From: Fictibacillus gelatini DSM 15865
Lineage (GTDB): Bacteria > Bacillota > Bacilli > Bacillales > Fictibacillaceae
DNA length: 64,000 nucleotides
Direction: 5' to 3'
Assembly: GCF_000430745.1 (NCBI RefSeq)
Contig: NZ_AUMP01000001.1
Location: 520,491 to 584,490 of the forward strand
Shown here: piece by piece, positions 16,707 through 25,312 of the stretch
How the letters are laid out: each line of letters opens with the position of its first letter
How positions within the stretch are numbered: the first letter of the stretch is position 1
Translations under genes and position numbers: made by a program
Notes under the pieces: generated by a model
Databases searched by the model: none
What the model was told of the DNA's origin: nothing
What the model saw: the letters and a program-made list of their open reading frames with translations, nothing else

Positions 16707-17669
16707 TCAACTGCTCATTTTATGTTCATCAACTTGCTCTTCCTTCCCTCGCATTCGGCTGAAGATCGACGCAAGAACGGACCCGGACAGATTGTGCCAG
16801 ACGCTGAAGATGGCGCTTGGGACGGCCGCGAGCGGAGAAAAGTGGGCTGTAGCGATCGCGACCCCGAGTCCGGAATTTTGCATGCCGACTTCCATGGCAA
16901 CGGCTTTTTGTTTCGCCAGATCCATTCCGCACAGGCGGGCAAAGAAAAATCCAAGAAGGAAACCTAAAACGTTATGAAGAACGACAACGGCGAAAATAAT
17001 CGGCCCTGCCGTAGCCAGTTTTGCCTGGCTTCCCGCTACGACGCCGCTGACGATCATGACAATTGCCACTACGGATACGAGCGGCAATGCTTTCGCCCCT
17101 GCTTCCGCCTGTTTGCCAAAAAACTTTTTCACAATAAATCCAAGTGCCAGCGGAATAATGACAACTTGAATAATAGATACAAATAAAGACCAGATGTTAA
17201 TGTCTACCCACTTGCTTGCTAATAAAAGAATCAATAATGGCGTGACGATAGGAGCTAAAAGCGTTGAGACAGATGCAATTGCAACGGCAAGCGCCACATC
17301 CCCTCTCGCTAAAAATACCATGACATTCGAAGCGGTTCCGCTCGGGCAGCATCCTACGAGGATCACCCCAACCGCAATTTCCGGCGGCAATTTAAGCAAG
17401 TACGCTAATAAAAATGCCAACAGCGGCATGACAAGATAATGGCCGATGACACCTAATGCGACGTCTTTCGGACGCCTGAAAACTTCCTTAAAATCTGCCG
17501 CGGAAATCGTTAGCCCCATCCCGAACATGACAAGTCCTAACAGCGGAACGACATATCCACCAATCCACGTAAAATGATCTGGCGCCAAATACGCAATAAC
17601 GGCAAACAATAATACCCAGAGCGTAAATGTTTTCCCGGCAAATGAACTGATTTTTTCGATGACTTTCAT
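16707..17669 (-). CDS. bile acid:sodium symporter (BASS) family transporter
   Basis: Membrane protein of 320 residues with about ten helices. Family signatures are VPLLGLVMFGMGLTIS near residue 45, GCCPSGTASNVMVFLARGD near 105-123 and the C-terminal EVGMQNSGLGVAIATAHF, equivalent to the sodium-site crossover regions of bacterial ASBT and YocS homologues. Substrates in bacteria include pantoate, keto-acids and bile acids; none can be chosen here. ATG at 17669 follows AGGGGTAGG. It is monocistronic. Confidence 0.88.
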   Translation of the reverse strand: MKVIEKISSFAGKTFTLWVLLFAVIAYLAPDHFTWIGGYVVPLLGLVMFGMGLTISAADFKEVFRRPKDVALGVIGHYLVMPLLAFLLAYLLKLPPEIAVGVILVGCCPSGTASNVMVFLARGDVALAVAIASVSTLLAPIVTPLLILLLASKWVDINIWSLFVSIIQVVIIPLALGFIVKKFFGKQAEAGAKALPLVSVVAIVMIVSGVVAGSQAKLATAGPIIFAVVVLHNVLGFLLGFFFARLCGMDLAKQKAVAMEVGMQNSGLGVAIATAHFSPLAAVPSAIFSVWHNLSGSVLASIFSRMRGKEEQVDEHKMSS

Positions 17670-17879
17670 ACTACCTACCCCTATCTCTCTAGCAAAGCTA
17701 TTTTTAATATAGTAATATAACCCATTCATACATTTTGTACAAGTATTTATTTTCGCAACATTAAAACAAATCAGTTTCGTCCATCCATTTGCTTTCTATT
17801 GTTTGTCTCACGAATGAAATGAAAAAGCTTGCAGAAACAGCCTGCAAGCATAAAAAATGATCAAGTTTTGTACGAAGAA

Positions 17880-19493
17880 TCAAACAGATAAGTGCTGCCT
17901 CAGTTGATCCCGCAATGCCATTTTTAAAAATTTCCCGACGGACGTCTTCGGAATTTCGTCTAAAAACACGATGTCGTCCGGAAGCCACCATTTCGCGAAT
18001 TGCGGTCTTAAATAGTCGAGCAGCTCCTCTTTCGTTACGTTGTCTTTGTATTTTTCTTTTAAAACGACACAGGCAACCGGGCGCTCTTGCCATTTTGGAT
18101 GGGGAACAGCGACAACCGCCGCTTCAAACACGGCTTCATGGGCCATCAACACATTTTCTAAATCAACGGAAGAAATCCACTCCCCTCCGCTTTTAATCAC
18201 ATCTTTTGTCCGGTCAACAAGCTTTACGTTTCCTTCTTCATCAATGGTGGCGATATCGCCCGTATATAGCCAGCCATCTTTAAACGAGTCACTCGTCCGA
18301 TCGTCACGATAATATTCGGAAGCGATCCACGGCCCGCGAATTAATAGCTCGCCCATCGTCTCTCCGTCCCAATCAACCTCGCCGTTTTCGTTGACGATTT
18401 TCACATCGAGGCCTGGAACAACAATCCCTTGTTTAGCAAGAACTTCAAGGCGCTCTTCCCCGGTTAGATCAGATTGATAGCTTTTTAATCTGGAGTATAA
18501 GGCAAGCGGTGTCGTCTCCGTCATCCCGTATGCATGGTAAAACGGAATTTTATGTTTTTCTTCAAACGCCCGGATCATTCCTTTTGGCGCAGCCGATCCT
18601 CCGCAAAGGATGCCGCGGAGGCTGCTCATATCGTATGATCCCGCTTCCAGCTCTTTTAGCAGGCCGAGCCAAATGGTCGGGACACCTGCGGTAATTGTTA
18701 CTTTTTCGTTTTGAATAAGCTCGGCAAGCAATTTGGGGGTAAAAGCCGGGCCCGGCAACACTTGAGTCGTGCCAAACCATGTCGCGGCAAAAGGCGTTCC
18801 CCACGCATTCACATGAAACATCGGCACGACAGGCATACATACGTCCGATTCGGAAATGCCCGTCGTATCGGCAAGGCCAAGCGCCATGCTGTGAAGCACA
18901 ATGCCGCGATGGGTATATACAACGCCTTTTGGTTTGCCGGTCGTTGCGGACGTGTAGCACATCCCTAACGGATCATTTTCACCGATATCGTCCGGGTACG
19001 AAAAATCGGGATCCCCAGCTGCTATTAATTGTTCGTACGAATATAGCGATTCAATTGTCGAAGCCGGCAAAGATGTTTCATCTGACATAACAACAAATTT
19101 CTTAACGGTTGTAAGCTGATCTTTAATCGCTTCGATAAGCGGAAGGATGTCTTCATCAATAAGCAGAACTTGATCTTCAGCATGATTGATTACATAAATG
19201 AGGTCTTGAGGTGAAAGACGGATATTAATCGTATGTAGAACTGCCCCCATACAGGGAATCGCAAAATAAGCTTCAAGGTGGCGGTGATGGTTCCAGGCGA
19301 GCGTTCCGACGCGGTCTCCCCGCTTAACCCCGAGTGTTTCAAGACTGCTTGCTAGTCTCCGGGTTCTTTCGGCTACTTCTTTGTACGTCAATCGGTGAAT
19401 TTTAGAGTGTGTTCTTGAGATGATTTTCTTCTTCGGAAAATACTTTTCTGCGCGATCAATCAACCCATGCAATACCAATGGCGTGTTCATCAT
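17880..19493 (-). CDS. long/medium-chain fatty acid-CoA ligase (AMP-binding)
   Basis: Protein of 537 residues in the ANL superfamily. The P-loop is YTSATTGKPKGVVYTHRG near residue 178, the aromatic/gate motif HAYGMTETTPLA near 322, GWLYTGDIATIDEEG near 405, the hinge DRTKDVIKSGGEWIS near 425, and the catalytic Lys is in IPKTSVGKFLK near 522. It activates fatty acids to acyl-CoA with ATP. AGAGGAGG precedes two adjacent ATGs; the first is used here. It lies alone between a symporter and an efflux pump, so its chain-length preference is open. Confidence 0.9.
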   Translation of the reverse strand: MMNTPLVLHGLIDRAEKYFPKKKIISRTHSKIHRLTYKEVAERTRRLASSLETLGVKRGDRVGTLAWNHHRHLEAYFAIPCMGAVLHTINIRLSPQDLIYVINHAEDQVLLIDEDILPLIEAIKDQLTTVKKFVVMSDETSLPASTIESLYSYEQLIAAGDPDFSYPDDIGENDPLGMCYTSATTGKPKGVVYTHRGIVLHSMALGLADTTGISESDVCMPVVPMFHVNAWGTPFAATWFGTTQVLPGPAFTPKLLAELIQNEKVTITAGVPTIWLGLLKELEAGSYDMSSLRGILCGGSAAPKGMIRAFEEKHKIPFYHAYGMTETTPLALYSRLKSYQSDLTGEERLEVLAKQGIVVPGLDVKIVNENGEVDWDGETMGELLIRGPWIASEYYRDDRTSDSFKDGWLYTGDIATIDEEGNVKLVDRTKDVIKSGGEWISSVDLENVLMAHEAVFEAAVVAVPHPKWQERPVACVVLKEKYKDNVTKEELLDYLRPQFAKWWLPDDIVFLDEIPKTSVGKFLKMALRDQLRQHLSV

Positions 19494-19633
19494 AATAACA
19501 TGCCTCCTCTATACTGATTTTTCGGAAACTTAAGACTATTGTACCATATATTCCGAATTTTATTGATTTTTTCATTCTAAACATTCATTTGGTTAAACTA
19601 TAAACGGTATGATTTTTTAAAGGAGACATTTTT

Positions 19634-21094
19634 GTGATTAGACTAATCGATGAGCGAAAAATAGAAGAAAAAAACGGGAGAAAGTGGCTTATATTGGCGA
19701 ATGTTTCAATCGGCACATTTATGTCCACCTTAGACGGCAGCATCGCAAACGTCGCCTTGCCGACCATTTCAAGTCAACTGAATGCGCCTCTTCATGAGGT
19801 TCAATGGGTTTTGACCGCCTACCTTTTAACGATTTGCGCGACATTGCCGATTATCGGAAAGTTTTCCGATTTATTCGGGCGGAGCCGTGTGTATACGATC
19901 GGACTTTTTATTTTCACCGGAGGTTCGCTTATGTGCGGGCTGTCCCACTATTTGGCCACGCTTATTATTTCGCGCATTGTTCAAGCGATCGGCGCATCCT
20001 GCATTATGACAAACAGCCAGGGAATCGTCGCTTCCACTTTTGCAAAAGGCGGAAGAGGAAAAGCGATGGGCATTACCGGAACGATGGTATCCCTCGGTTC
20101 ATTAACGGGACCTGGGATTGGCGGTTTGCTGATTGAACATTTCGGGTGGGCGTCCATTTTTTTAATGAACCTTCCGATCGGGCTGATCGGCTTTCTCGCC
20201 GGATGGTTTATTTTGCCGAAAGACGAGATAAAAGAAAAACATGAACCGTTCGATTATTTAGGGTCGGCCCTTTTTATGGTCGGAATGGTCAGCTTTCTTT
20301 ACACGCTGTCCAACGCGGAAGTCCAGGGCTGGGGGTCGCTTTTCGTTAAAATGGGAATGATCACCGCAATTTGTTCCTTTGTGTTTTTCTTTTCATGGGA
20401 ACGAAAGACAAGCTTTCCGATGCTTGATTTCTCCTTATACCGAATCCGCGCTTTTGCGATCGGAAACATGACGGCCTTATTATCGTTTATCGCGATCTTT
20501 TGTACGAACGTTATGATGCCGATTTATATGGAAAATATTTTGCACTACTCGCCTGAACTCACCGGTTACACGATGATGTCCTATCCGTTAGTGATGGCGG
20601 TCATCGCGCCTATCTCGGGCTGGCTATCTGACAAATTCGGCTCTCATTTTTTAACAACTGGCGGATTGCTCATTAATGCGCTCGGTTTCGGTCTTCTTAC
20701 TACATTGACACAAAGTGAAAGTCCATGGCTTGTCGCCCTTCATCTTTCCCTATTCGGAATCGGGCACGGCCTGTTTCAATCGCCGAACAATTCAAGCGTT
20801 ATGGGTGCGGTTCCAATACAAAAGCTAGGATCAGCGGGCGGGTTAAACGCCTTAATCCGCAATGTCGGGATGGTTCTTGGAACAACGTTTTCCGTCTCGC
20901 TCTTTTCGTTTCGACTTCATCAATTGAGCGGGCATTTAGGATCGCTCTCTTCTCATTCAACCGATCAGCCGGAACAAATGATGAATGCCCTTCATGTTGT
21001 CTTTTGGGCCGCATTCACCATATGCCTGATTGGCGCCATCCTTTCTTCCCTCCGCATTTGGACACGGATCCATGCAAAAAAGGTCGCGATTTAG
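19634..21094 (+). CDS. MFS drug efflux transporter, DHA2 (EmrB/QacA) type
   Basis: Membrane protein of 486 residues with about 14 helices. LDGSIANVALPTISSQL near residue 34 is the DHA2 first-helix signature, GKFSDLFGRSRVYTIG near 75 is the MFS loop motif, and GTMVSLGSLTGPGIGGLLIE near 152 is the antiporter motif C typical of drug:proton antiporters. The start is GTG at 19634, nine bases after AAAGGAG. No local TetR-type regulator is present. It probably exports lipophilic or cationic toxic compounds. Confidence 0.88.
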   Translation: MIRLIDERKIEEKNGRKWLILANVSIGTFMSTLDGSIANVALPTISSQLNAPLHEVQWVLTAYLLTICATLPIIGKFSDLFGRSRVYTIGLFIFTGGSLMCGLSHYLATLIISRIVQAIGASCIMTNSQGIVASTFAKGGRGKAMGITGTMVSLGSLTGPGIGGLLIEHFGWASIFLMNLPIGLIGFLAGWFILPKDEIKEKHEPFDYLGSALFMVGMVSFLYTLSNAEVQGWGSLFVKMGMITAICSFVFFFSWERKTSFPMLDFSLYRIRAFAIGNMTALLSFIAIFCTNVMMPIYMENILHYSPELTGYTMMSYPLVMAVIAPISGWLSDKFGSHFLTTGGLLINALGFGLLTTLTQSESPWLVALHLSLFGIGHGLFQSPNNSSVMGAVPIQKLGSAGGLNALIRNVGMVLGTTFSVSLFSFRLHQLSGHLGSLSSHSTDQPEQMMNALHVVFWAAFTICLIGAILSSLRIWTRIHAKKVAI

Positions 21095-21212
21095 CGGCCT
21101 TCTATTTATGCATAAGATAAATAAATTGGGCAGCTAGACGACGAATCGGTCCCGTGCCAATTTAACGCCCATAGCCCAAAGCGCCTCTGCCTTTGCTACG
21201 GCCAAAATTTCT

Positions 21213-21776
21213 TTAGTGATATGAAATCGTCAAGTGAAGCACGGCTTGTTGGTCGGATACATTTTCATAAGTGTGCTTTTCACTGGCCGTAAATTGGATG
21301 GAATCAAATTGTTCAAGTGTGTACGTTTCCATTCCGATCGTTAGTTGAATGCGTCCTGACATGACCGTTGCGATTTCCGTTGTGCCTTCATGATGCTGTT
21401 CAGGTTCATATTTGCACTCAGGATCTAAGAAAGCGCGATACATCCCGAGCCCTTCACTCATATTCGAAAAAAGGGGCTCCATTATCCACCCGGGCCCACC
21501 TGAAAATCGTGGTCCTTTTCCTGCCCGTGAGAGCATTACTTTATTTTCAGACTTTAACAATGCCATTAATGGCACCGAAAGCCCGTTTGAAATTTTCCAC
21601 ATCATTCCGATCGTCGGATTCGTATCCCCTCGTTCGATATTCCCCAGCGTTAATTTACTGACTCCCGTTTTTGCGGCTAATTCTTCTAAGCTGAGCTTTT
21701 TCTCTTTTCGTAATTGCCTTAAGGTCGATCCTACACATTGGATAAGTTTTTTCGTTTCATCATCATTGCATTTCAT
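21213..21776 (-). CDS. XRE-cupin regulator, second copy
   Basis: Protein of 187 residues with N-terminal HTH (LRQLRKEKKLSLEELAAKTGVS, residues 18-39, then LGNIERGDTNPTIGMMW) and a C-terminal cupin (residues about 110-185; EQHHEGTTEIATVMSGRIQL and TYTLEQFDSIQFTASEKHTYEN). It is divergent from an EmrE-like transporter 95 bp away and shares a GTATA-type palindrome with the lctP-linked XRE-cupin gene. Probable repressor of that transporter. Confidence 0.86.
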   Translation of the reverse strand: MKCNDDETKKLIQCVGSTLRQLRKEKKLSLEELAAKTGVSKLTLGNIERGDTNPTIGMMWKISNGLSVPLMALLKSENKVMLSRAGKGPRFSGGPGWIMEPLFSNMSEGLGMYRAFLDPECKYEPEQHHEGTTEIATVMSGRIQLTIGMETYTLEQFDSIQFTASEKHTYENVSDQQAVLHLTISYH

Positions 21777-21824
21777 TCTTATACATTCCTTTTGTATATT
21801 TTAATTTACTTTTTTATTAATTTA

Positions 21825-21840
21825 GTATACTATGATATAC
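21825..21840. promoter_or_regulatory. imperfect palindrome in XRE-cupin/EmrE divergent promoter
   Basis: GTATACTATGATATAC has matching outer arms GTATA/TATAC and a central AT, and resembles the perfect TATACTATAGTATA palindrome at 8465-8484 beside the other XRE-cupin gene. It lies 30 bp before the transporter start, where it would overlap the -10 region. Confidence 0.55.
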
Positions 21841-21870
21841 CGTAGATAAAAAAATAAGAGGTGAACTTTT

Positions 21871-22836
21871 ATGAGAGCAATAGTCGTTGGGATCTTATCT
21901 TCCATGTTTTTTTCTGCAACGTTTATTATAAATCGGGCAATGAATTTATCGGGAACGAGCTGGGCCTGGACTGCTTCGTTGCGTTTTTTGCTCGCTATTC
22001 CATTTCTCTTTATTATTGTAGCACTTCGGAAAAATGGAAGACAATTGTTGACGGAAATGATTAAGCATCCGTTTCAGTGGCTCTTATGGGGGACTGTCGG
22101 CGGTGTTGGATTTTATTCATTGTTAAGCTTTGCCGCCGTATATGGACCGGCATGGTTAACATCTGGAACGTGGCAGGTGACGATCCTGGCCGGGGCGCTG
22201 CTTTCCCCTTTGTTTTTCGTTACTGTCCATACTGAAAAAGGCGAGCGAAAAATCCGGCAAACGATTCCTTTAAAAAGTGTAAAAATATCGCTCGTCATTT
22301 TAATCGGGGTTGTTTTCATGCAGGTGAAAGAAGCGGGCCATATTAGCTTGAAGGCATTTTTATTAGGATTTTTGCCTGTTGTTATCGCCGCTTTTTTGTA
22401 TCCGCTCGGCAACCGCAAAATGATGGAATTGTGCCAGGGAAGAATCGATACGTTCCAGCGCACATTAGGAATGGCCCTCTCCAGCCTGCCCGTTTCCATT
22501 TTGTTTGCCATTTATGGAACAGCAACCGTCGGATTGCCGTCTAAAGCGCAGCTCAGCCAGGCATTGCTTCTCGCTTTATGTTCAGGAGTGGCAGCGAGCC
22601 TTCTTTTCTTCCTTGCCACTGACATGGCGAAAAACAACATGACACTCTTGGCCGCTGTCGAGTCGACGCAATCCGGAACGATGGTATTTACCGTGCTTGG
22701 AGAGGTCGTTTTATTAAATGGGGCATTCCCGACAGGCATTTCCTTAGTCGGAATGATCGTCATTATGGCCGGCATGGTCCTGAACAGCCTGGCCAATCGA
22801 AAACCGGCTAGCCCGAAGCGTTCGAGAACTGCTTAG
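21871..22836 (+). CDS. DMT-superfamily multidrug resistance efflux protein (EmrE-like, ten-helix)
   Basis: Membrane protein of 321 residues with ten predicted helices in two halves; FFSATFIINRAMNLSGTSWAWTASLRF near the N-terminus and MTLLAAVESTQSGTMVFTVLGEVVLLNG near residue 265 are characteristic of the ten-helix DMT group annotated as multidrug efflux. It follows an AAGAGGTG site at 21857 and is divergent from its probable XRE-cupin regulator. A terminator follows. The substrate is unknown. Confidence 0.82.
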   Translation: MRAIVVGILSSMFFSATFIINRAMNLSGTSWAWTASLRFLLAIPFLFIIVALRKNGRQLLTEMIKHPFQWLLWGTVGGVGFYSLLSFAAVYGPAWLTSGTWQVTILAGALLSPLFFVTVHTEKGERKIRQTIPLKSVKISLVILIGVVFMQVKEAGHISLKAFLLGFLPVVIAAFLYPLGNRKMMELCQGRIDTFQRTLGMALSSLPVSILFAIYGTATVGLPSKAQLSQALLLALCSGVAASLLFFLATDMAKNNMTLLAAVESTQSGTMVFTVLGEVVLLNGAFPTGISLVGMIVIMAGMVLNSLANRKPASPKRSRTA

Positions 22837-22845
22837 TGAAAAACA

Positions 22846-22867
22846 GCGTCCATTCGCTGTTTTTTCA
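22846..22867 (+). terminator. terminator of the DMT efflux gene
   Basis: AACAGCG and CGCTGTT with a six-base loop, followed by TTTT, ten bases after the stop codon. Confidence 0.85.
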
Positions 22868-22946
22868 TTTTGTTTAAGAAAAAGGATTTTTCGGCATCTT
22901 TATCTAATTTTTAAAGGGTGGAAATAAAACTGAAGGAGAGCAACGA

Positions 22947-24194
22947 ATGAAACCATCTTTTTTTATTCAAAACAGAGAAAAATTTGCGAAACATTTGCCT
23001 GACCAATCGATTGCGTTATTGTTTGCCGGGCGCGCCCCGCAAAAATCGGCGGATGAAAGCTATAAGTTTGTACCGAACCGGAATTTTTACTACATGACCG
23101 GAATCGATGAGCCAAATGTCATCTTGTTTCTGAAAAAAGTGAATGACAAGCTTGATGAAATGTTATTTATTGAAAAATCGGATCCCGTTATGGAAAAATG
23201 GGTCGGCAAAACCGTTTCGAAGGAAGAAGCCGAAACGATTTCCGGAATTAAGAAAATCTTTTATTTGGACCAATTCGAATCGATACTTGCCCGCACCCTT
23301 TTTAATGAAAATGTGGGTCATCTTTATTTAGATCTTGAACGACGCGAATGGAACCGCCCGCTTTCTGAAACACAAGTTTTTGCGAACAAAGTGAAAGAAA
23401 GCTATCCGCACCTTACGATCGCTAATAGCTACCCGATCATATGTGAGCTGCGCGTCATTAAATCAGGCGAAGAAGTTGAAAAAATTAAAGAAGCGATCGA
23501 AGTGACGAAAAACGGCATTTACAATGTGATGAAACATGCGAAAGAAGGAATGATGGAATATCAGCTTGAAGCCCATTTCGATTTCACGCTAAAATCGTCC
23601 GGCATTAAGCACCACGCGTTCAACACAATTTTAGCAAGCGGGAAAAATGCGACCGTCCTCCATTACGAAGACAACGACGCGCAAATCCAGGACGGGGATT
23701 TGATTTTGCTCGATCTCGGCGCTCAAAAAGATTATTACAATGCAGACATTAGCTACACCTTCCCGGCAAACGGCAAATTTACCGACCGGCAAAAACAAAT
23801 CTACAACATTGTTTTAAAAGCGTTGAAAGAAACGACGGAGCTTGTCAAACCAGGTTTGAAATTTGCCGAGCTGAATGAACATACGAAAAAGGTGCTTGCT
23901 GAAGAATGCAAAAAAATTGGCTTGATCAAAGAAGACTCCGAAATCGCAAAGTATTATTACCACGGCGTGAGCCATTTCCTTGGCCTTGACACGCACGATG
24001 TCGGAACGTACCAGGGGCGGGTATTGGAGCCGGGAATGGTCATCACGATGGAGCCTGGCCTATATATCGAAGAAGAAAACATCGGCATCCGCATCGAGGA
24101 TGACATTCTTGTCACCGAAGACGGCTATGAAAACCTTTCCAGAGACATTATCCGTACTGTTGAAGAAATTGAGGAGTTTATGGCAAGTAGATAA
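22947..24194 (+). CDS. Xaa-Pro aminopeptidase (M24B)
   Basis: Protein of 415 residues with an N-terminal creatinase-like domain (residues 1-160) and a C-terminal pita-bread catalytic domain. Metal ligands are visible: Asp in LLDLGAQ, Asp in NADISYTFP, His in GVSHFLGLDTHD, Glu in TMEPGLYI and Glu in IRIEDD. It removes N-terminal residues before proline in the cytoplasm. GAAGGAGAG precedes ATG at 22947. It is monocistronic and ends with a long hairpin. Confidence 0.92.
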   Translation: MKPSFFIQNREKFAKHLPDQSIALLFAGRAPQKSADESYKFVPNRNFYYMTGIDEPNVILFLKKVNDKLDEMLFIEKSDPVMEKWVGKTVSKEEAETISGIKKIFYLDQFESILARTLFNENVGHLYLDLERREWNRPLSETQVFANKVKESYPHLTIANSYPIICELRVIKSGEEVEKIKEAIEVTKNGIYNVMKHAKEGMMEYQLEAHFDFTLKSSGIKHHAFNTILASGKNATVLHYEDNDAQIQDGDLILLDLGAQKDYYNADISYTFPANGKFTDRQKQIYNIVLKALKETTELVKPGLKFAELNEHTKKVLAEECKKIGLIKEDSEIAKYYYHGVSHFLGLDTHDVGTYQGRVLEPGMVITMEPGLYIEEENIGIRIEDDILVTEDGYENLSRDIIRTVEEIEEFMASR

Positions 24195-24201
24195 ATTTCA
24201 T

Positions 24202-24256
24202 AAAGGGCTGCCAGGAAAGTTATTGGAAAATGACTTTCACTGGCCGCCCTTTTTTC
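24202..24256 (+). terminator. terminator of the Xaa-Pro aminopeptidase gene
   Basis: AAAGGGC-GCCAG-GAAAGT pairs with ACTTTC-CTGGC-GCCCTTTTTT across a small loop, a branched-free long stem ending in a T-run, starting seven bases after the stop. Confidence 0.88.
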
Positions 24257-24263
24257 GTAGCTA

Positions 24264-24398
24264 CTGCCCTTTCAGCTATCCATTAGACAATAAAATGTTG
24301 AGTTCGGACAATAAAATGTTAAATTTCGACAATAACATGTACGATCCGGACAAGAAAGTGTCAGTTTCGGACAATAAACTATTAGATCCGGACAATAA
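24264..24398. repeat. 21-bp array of GGACAATAA units with one MITE-like end
   Basis: Six units (first AGACAATAA) start at 24285, 24306, 24327, 24348, 24369 and 24390, each exactly 21 bp apart; the fourth is degenerate (GGACAAGAA). Left of it, TGCCCTTTCAGCTAT at 24264-24278 matches the terminal sequence of the element at 54.8-55.2 kb (TGCCCTTTCAGCTAAAAA). No matching opposite end is evident, so this may be a truncated element. It lies between two convergent genes. Confidence 0.75.
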
Positions 24399-24455
24399 AC
24401 TTTGTCTTCTTTACATTTTAACTTCCGAAAGTACTCTTTTACGGCATTTTTTATT

Positions 24456-24770
24456 TCAGGAAATCCATTTCAACCCGATCGCAGCGAACAGAACCATGGC
24501 AATAAAGAAAATGCGCCTCCAGTCTCTCGATTCACCGTATAGCACCATCCCGAGAATCGCTCCTCCTGACGCGCCTATTCCCGTCCATACCGCATATGCC
24601 GTTCCCATCGGCAATGTTTTCATAGCAATCGTAAGAAACAAAAAGCTTGCGCCAAATCCGGCTAGTAAATAAATAAAAGATGTCCACTTTCGATCGTGGT
24701 GCCATTTGTTAATCATCGTCACGCCTATCATTTCAAAGAGCCCCGCCAGTATAAGTGAAACCCAGGCCAT
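24456..24770 (-). CDS. SMR-family exporter subunit (YkkD/Gdx-like)
   Basis: Four-helix membrane protein of 104 residues. The SMR glutamate is in AGLFEMIGVT (residue 13), and the helix 3 sequence TAYAVWTGIGASGGAILGMVLYGE is typical. Its start overlaps the stop of the upstream SMR gene by one base, so the two are translationally coupled and probably act as a heterodimer. The guanidine-I riboswitch upstream of the pair indicates guanidinium export. Confidence 0.88.
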   Translation of the reverse strand: MAWVSLILAGLFEMIGVTMINKWHHDRKWTSFIYLLAGFGASFLFLTIAMKTLPMGTAYAVWTGIGASGGAILGMVLYGESRDWRRIFFIAMVLFAAIGLKWIS

Positions 24771-25117
24771 TATGAATCCACCCCTTTCTCTTTTGCCTCT
24801 TTATCGCCCGTCACGACTTTCAAACCGATCACCCCGGCAAGCAAAATCAAAATGAGAACGAGCTTGATTAAGTGAAACGGCTCTCCGAAAAAGGCCATTT
24901 CGGCAAACACCGTCCCTGCTGTTCCCATTCCAACGAATACGGCATAAACCGTCCCGACAGGCAGCTTTTTCCCTGCCATAATCATTAAATAAAAGCTGAT
25001 CAAAATCGAAATGACCGTCCCGCCCCAGGCAAGTGGCGTATGGGCGTGCTTTAGCCCGATCACCCAGAACACTTCAAAAAATGCGGCGACAAACACATTT
25101 ATCCAATTGACATTCAT
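24770..25117 (-). CDS. SMR-family exporter subunit (YkkC/Gdx-like)
   Basis: Four-helix membrane protein of 115 residues. The conserved Glu is in [17 protein letters not shown] (residue 14), [25 protein letters not shown] forms helix 3, and there is a charged tail. It is the first gene of a two-gene unit directly behind a guanidine-I riboswitch, so it probably pairs with the downstream SMR protein as a guanidinium/proton antiporter. GGAGAG-type sequence precedes ATG at 25117. Confidence 0.9.
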   Translation of the reverse strand: MNVNWINVFVAAFFEVFWVIGLKHAHTPLAWGGTVISILISFYLMIMAGKKLPVGTVYAVFVGMGTAGTVFAEMAFFGEPFHLIKLVLILILLAGVIGLKVVTGDKEAKEKGVDS

Positions 25118-25156
25118 TTCTCTCTCCCCTTTCTAGTTGTTCGGAACCTTAAATAA

Positions 25157-25275
25157 AAAAGCCCGGAAGATATCGCTTGATGATATCTCCCGGGCTTTTA
25201 TCCCTCCGTGGCACAGCTTTAGCTGTGAGTTTTCTCTCGGACCAGACCAAATGAGATTTGCGGAACCCTAGAAAA
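25157..25275 (-). ncRNA. guanidine-I (ykkC) riboswitch with terminator
   Basis: On the minus strand the leader contains, in order, CTAGGGTTCCGC, GGTCTGGTCCGAGAG, a GCTAAAGC-type stem, ACGGAGGGATAAAAGCCC, the conserved sequence blocks of the ykkC class I aptamer. The GCCCGGGAGATATC strand then pairs with GATATCTTCCGGGC followed by seven T residues, so the aptamer 3' strand can be shared with the terminator. Guanidine binding is expected to allow readthrough into the two SMR genes. Confidence 0.93.
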
Positions 25276-25312
25276 CATTTTTGTTTTTACAAGACTACAT
25301 TATTCCTTAAAA

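Noticed and set aside
19494..19633. FadR operator before the acyl-CoA ligase gene
   Set aside because: A TGAATG half-site occurs, but the second inverted half is missing.
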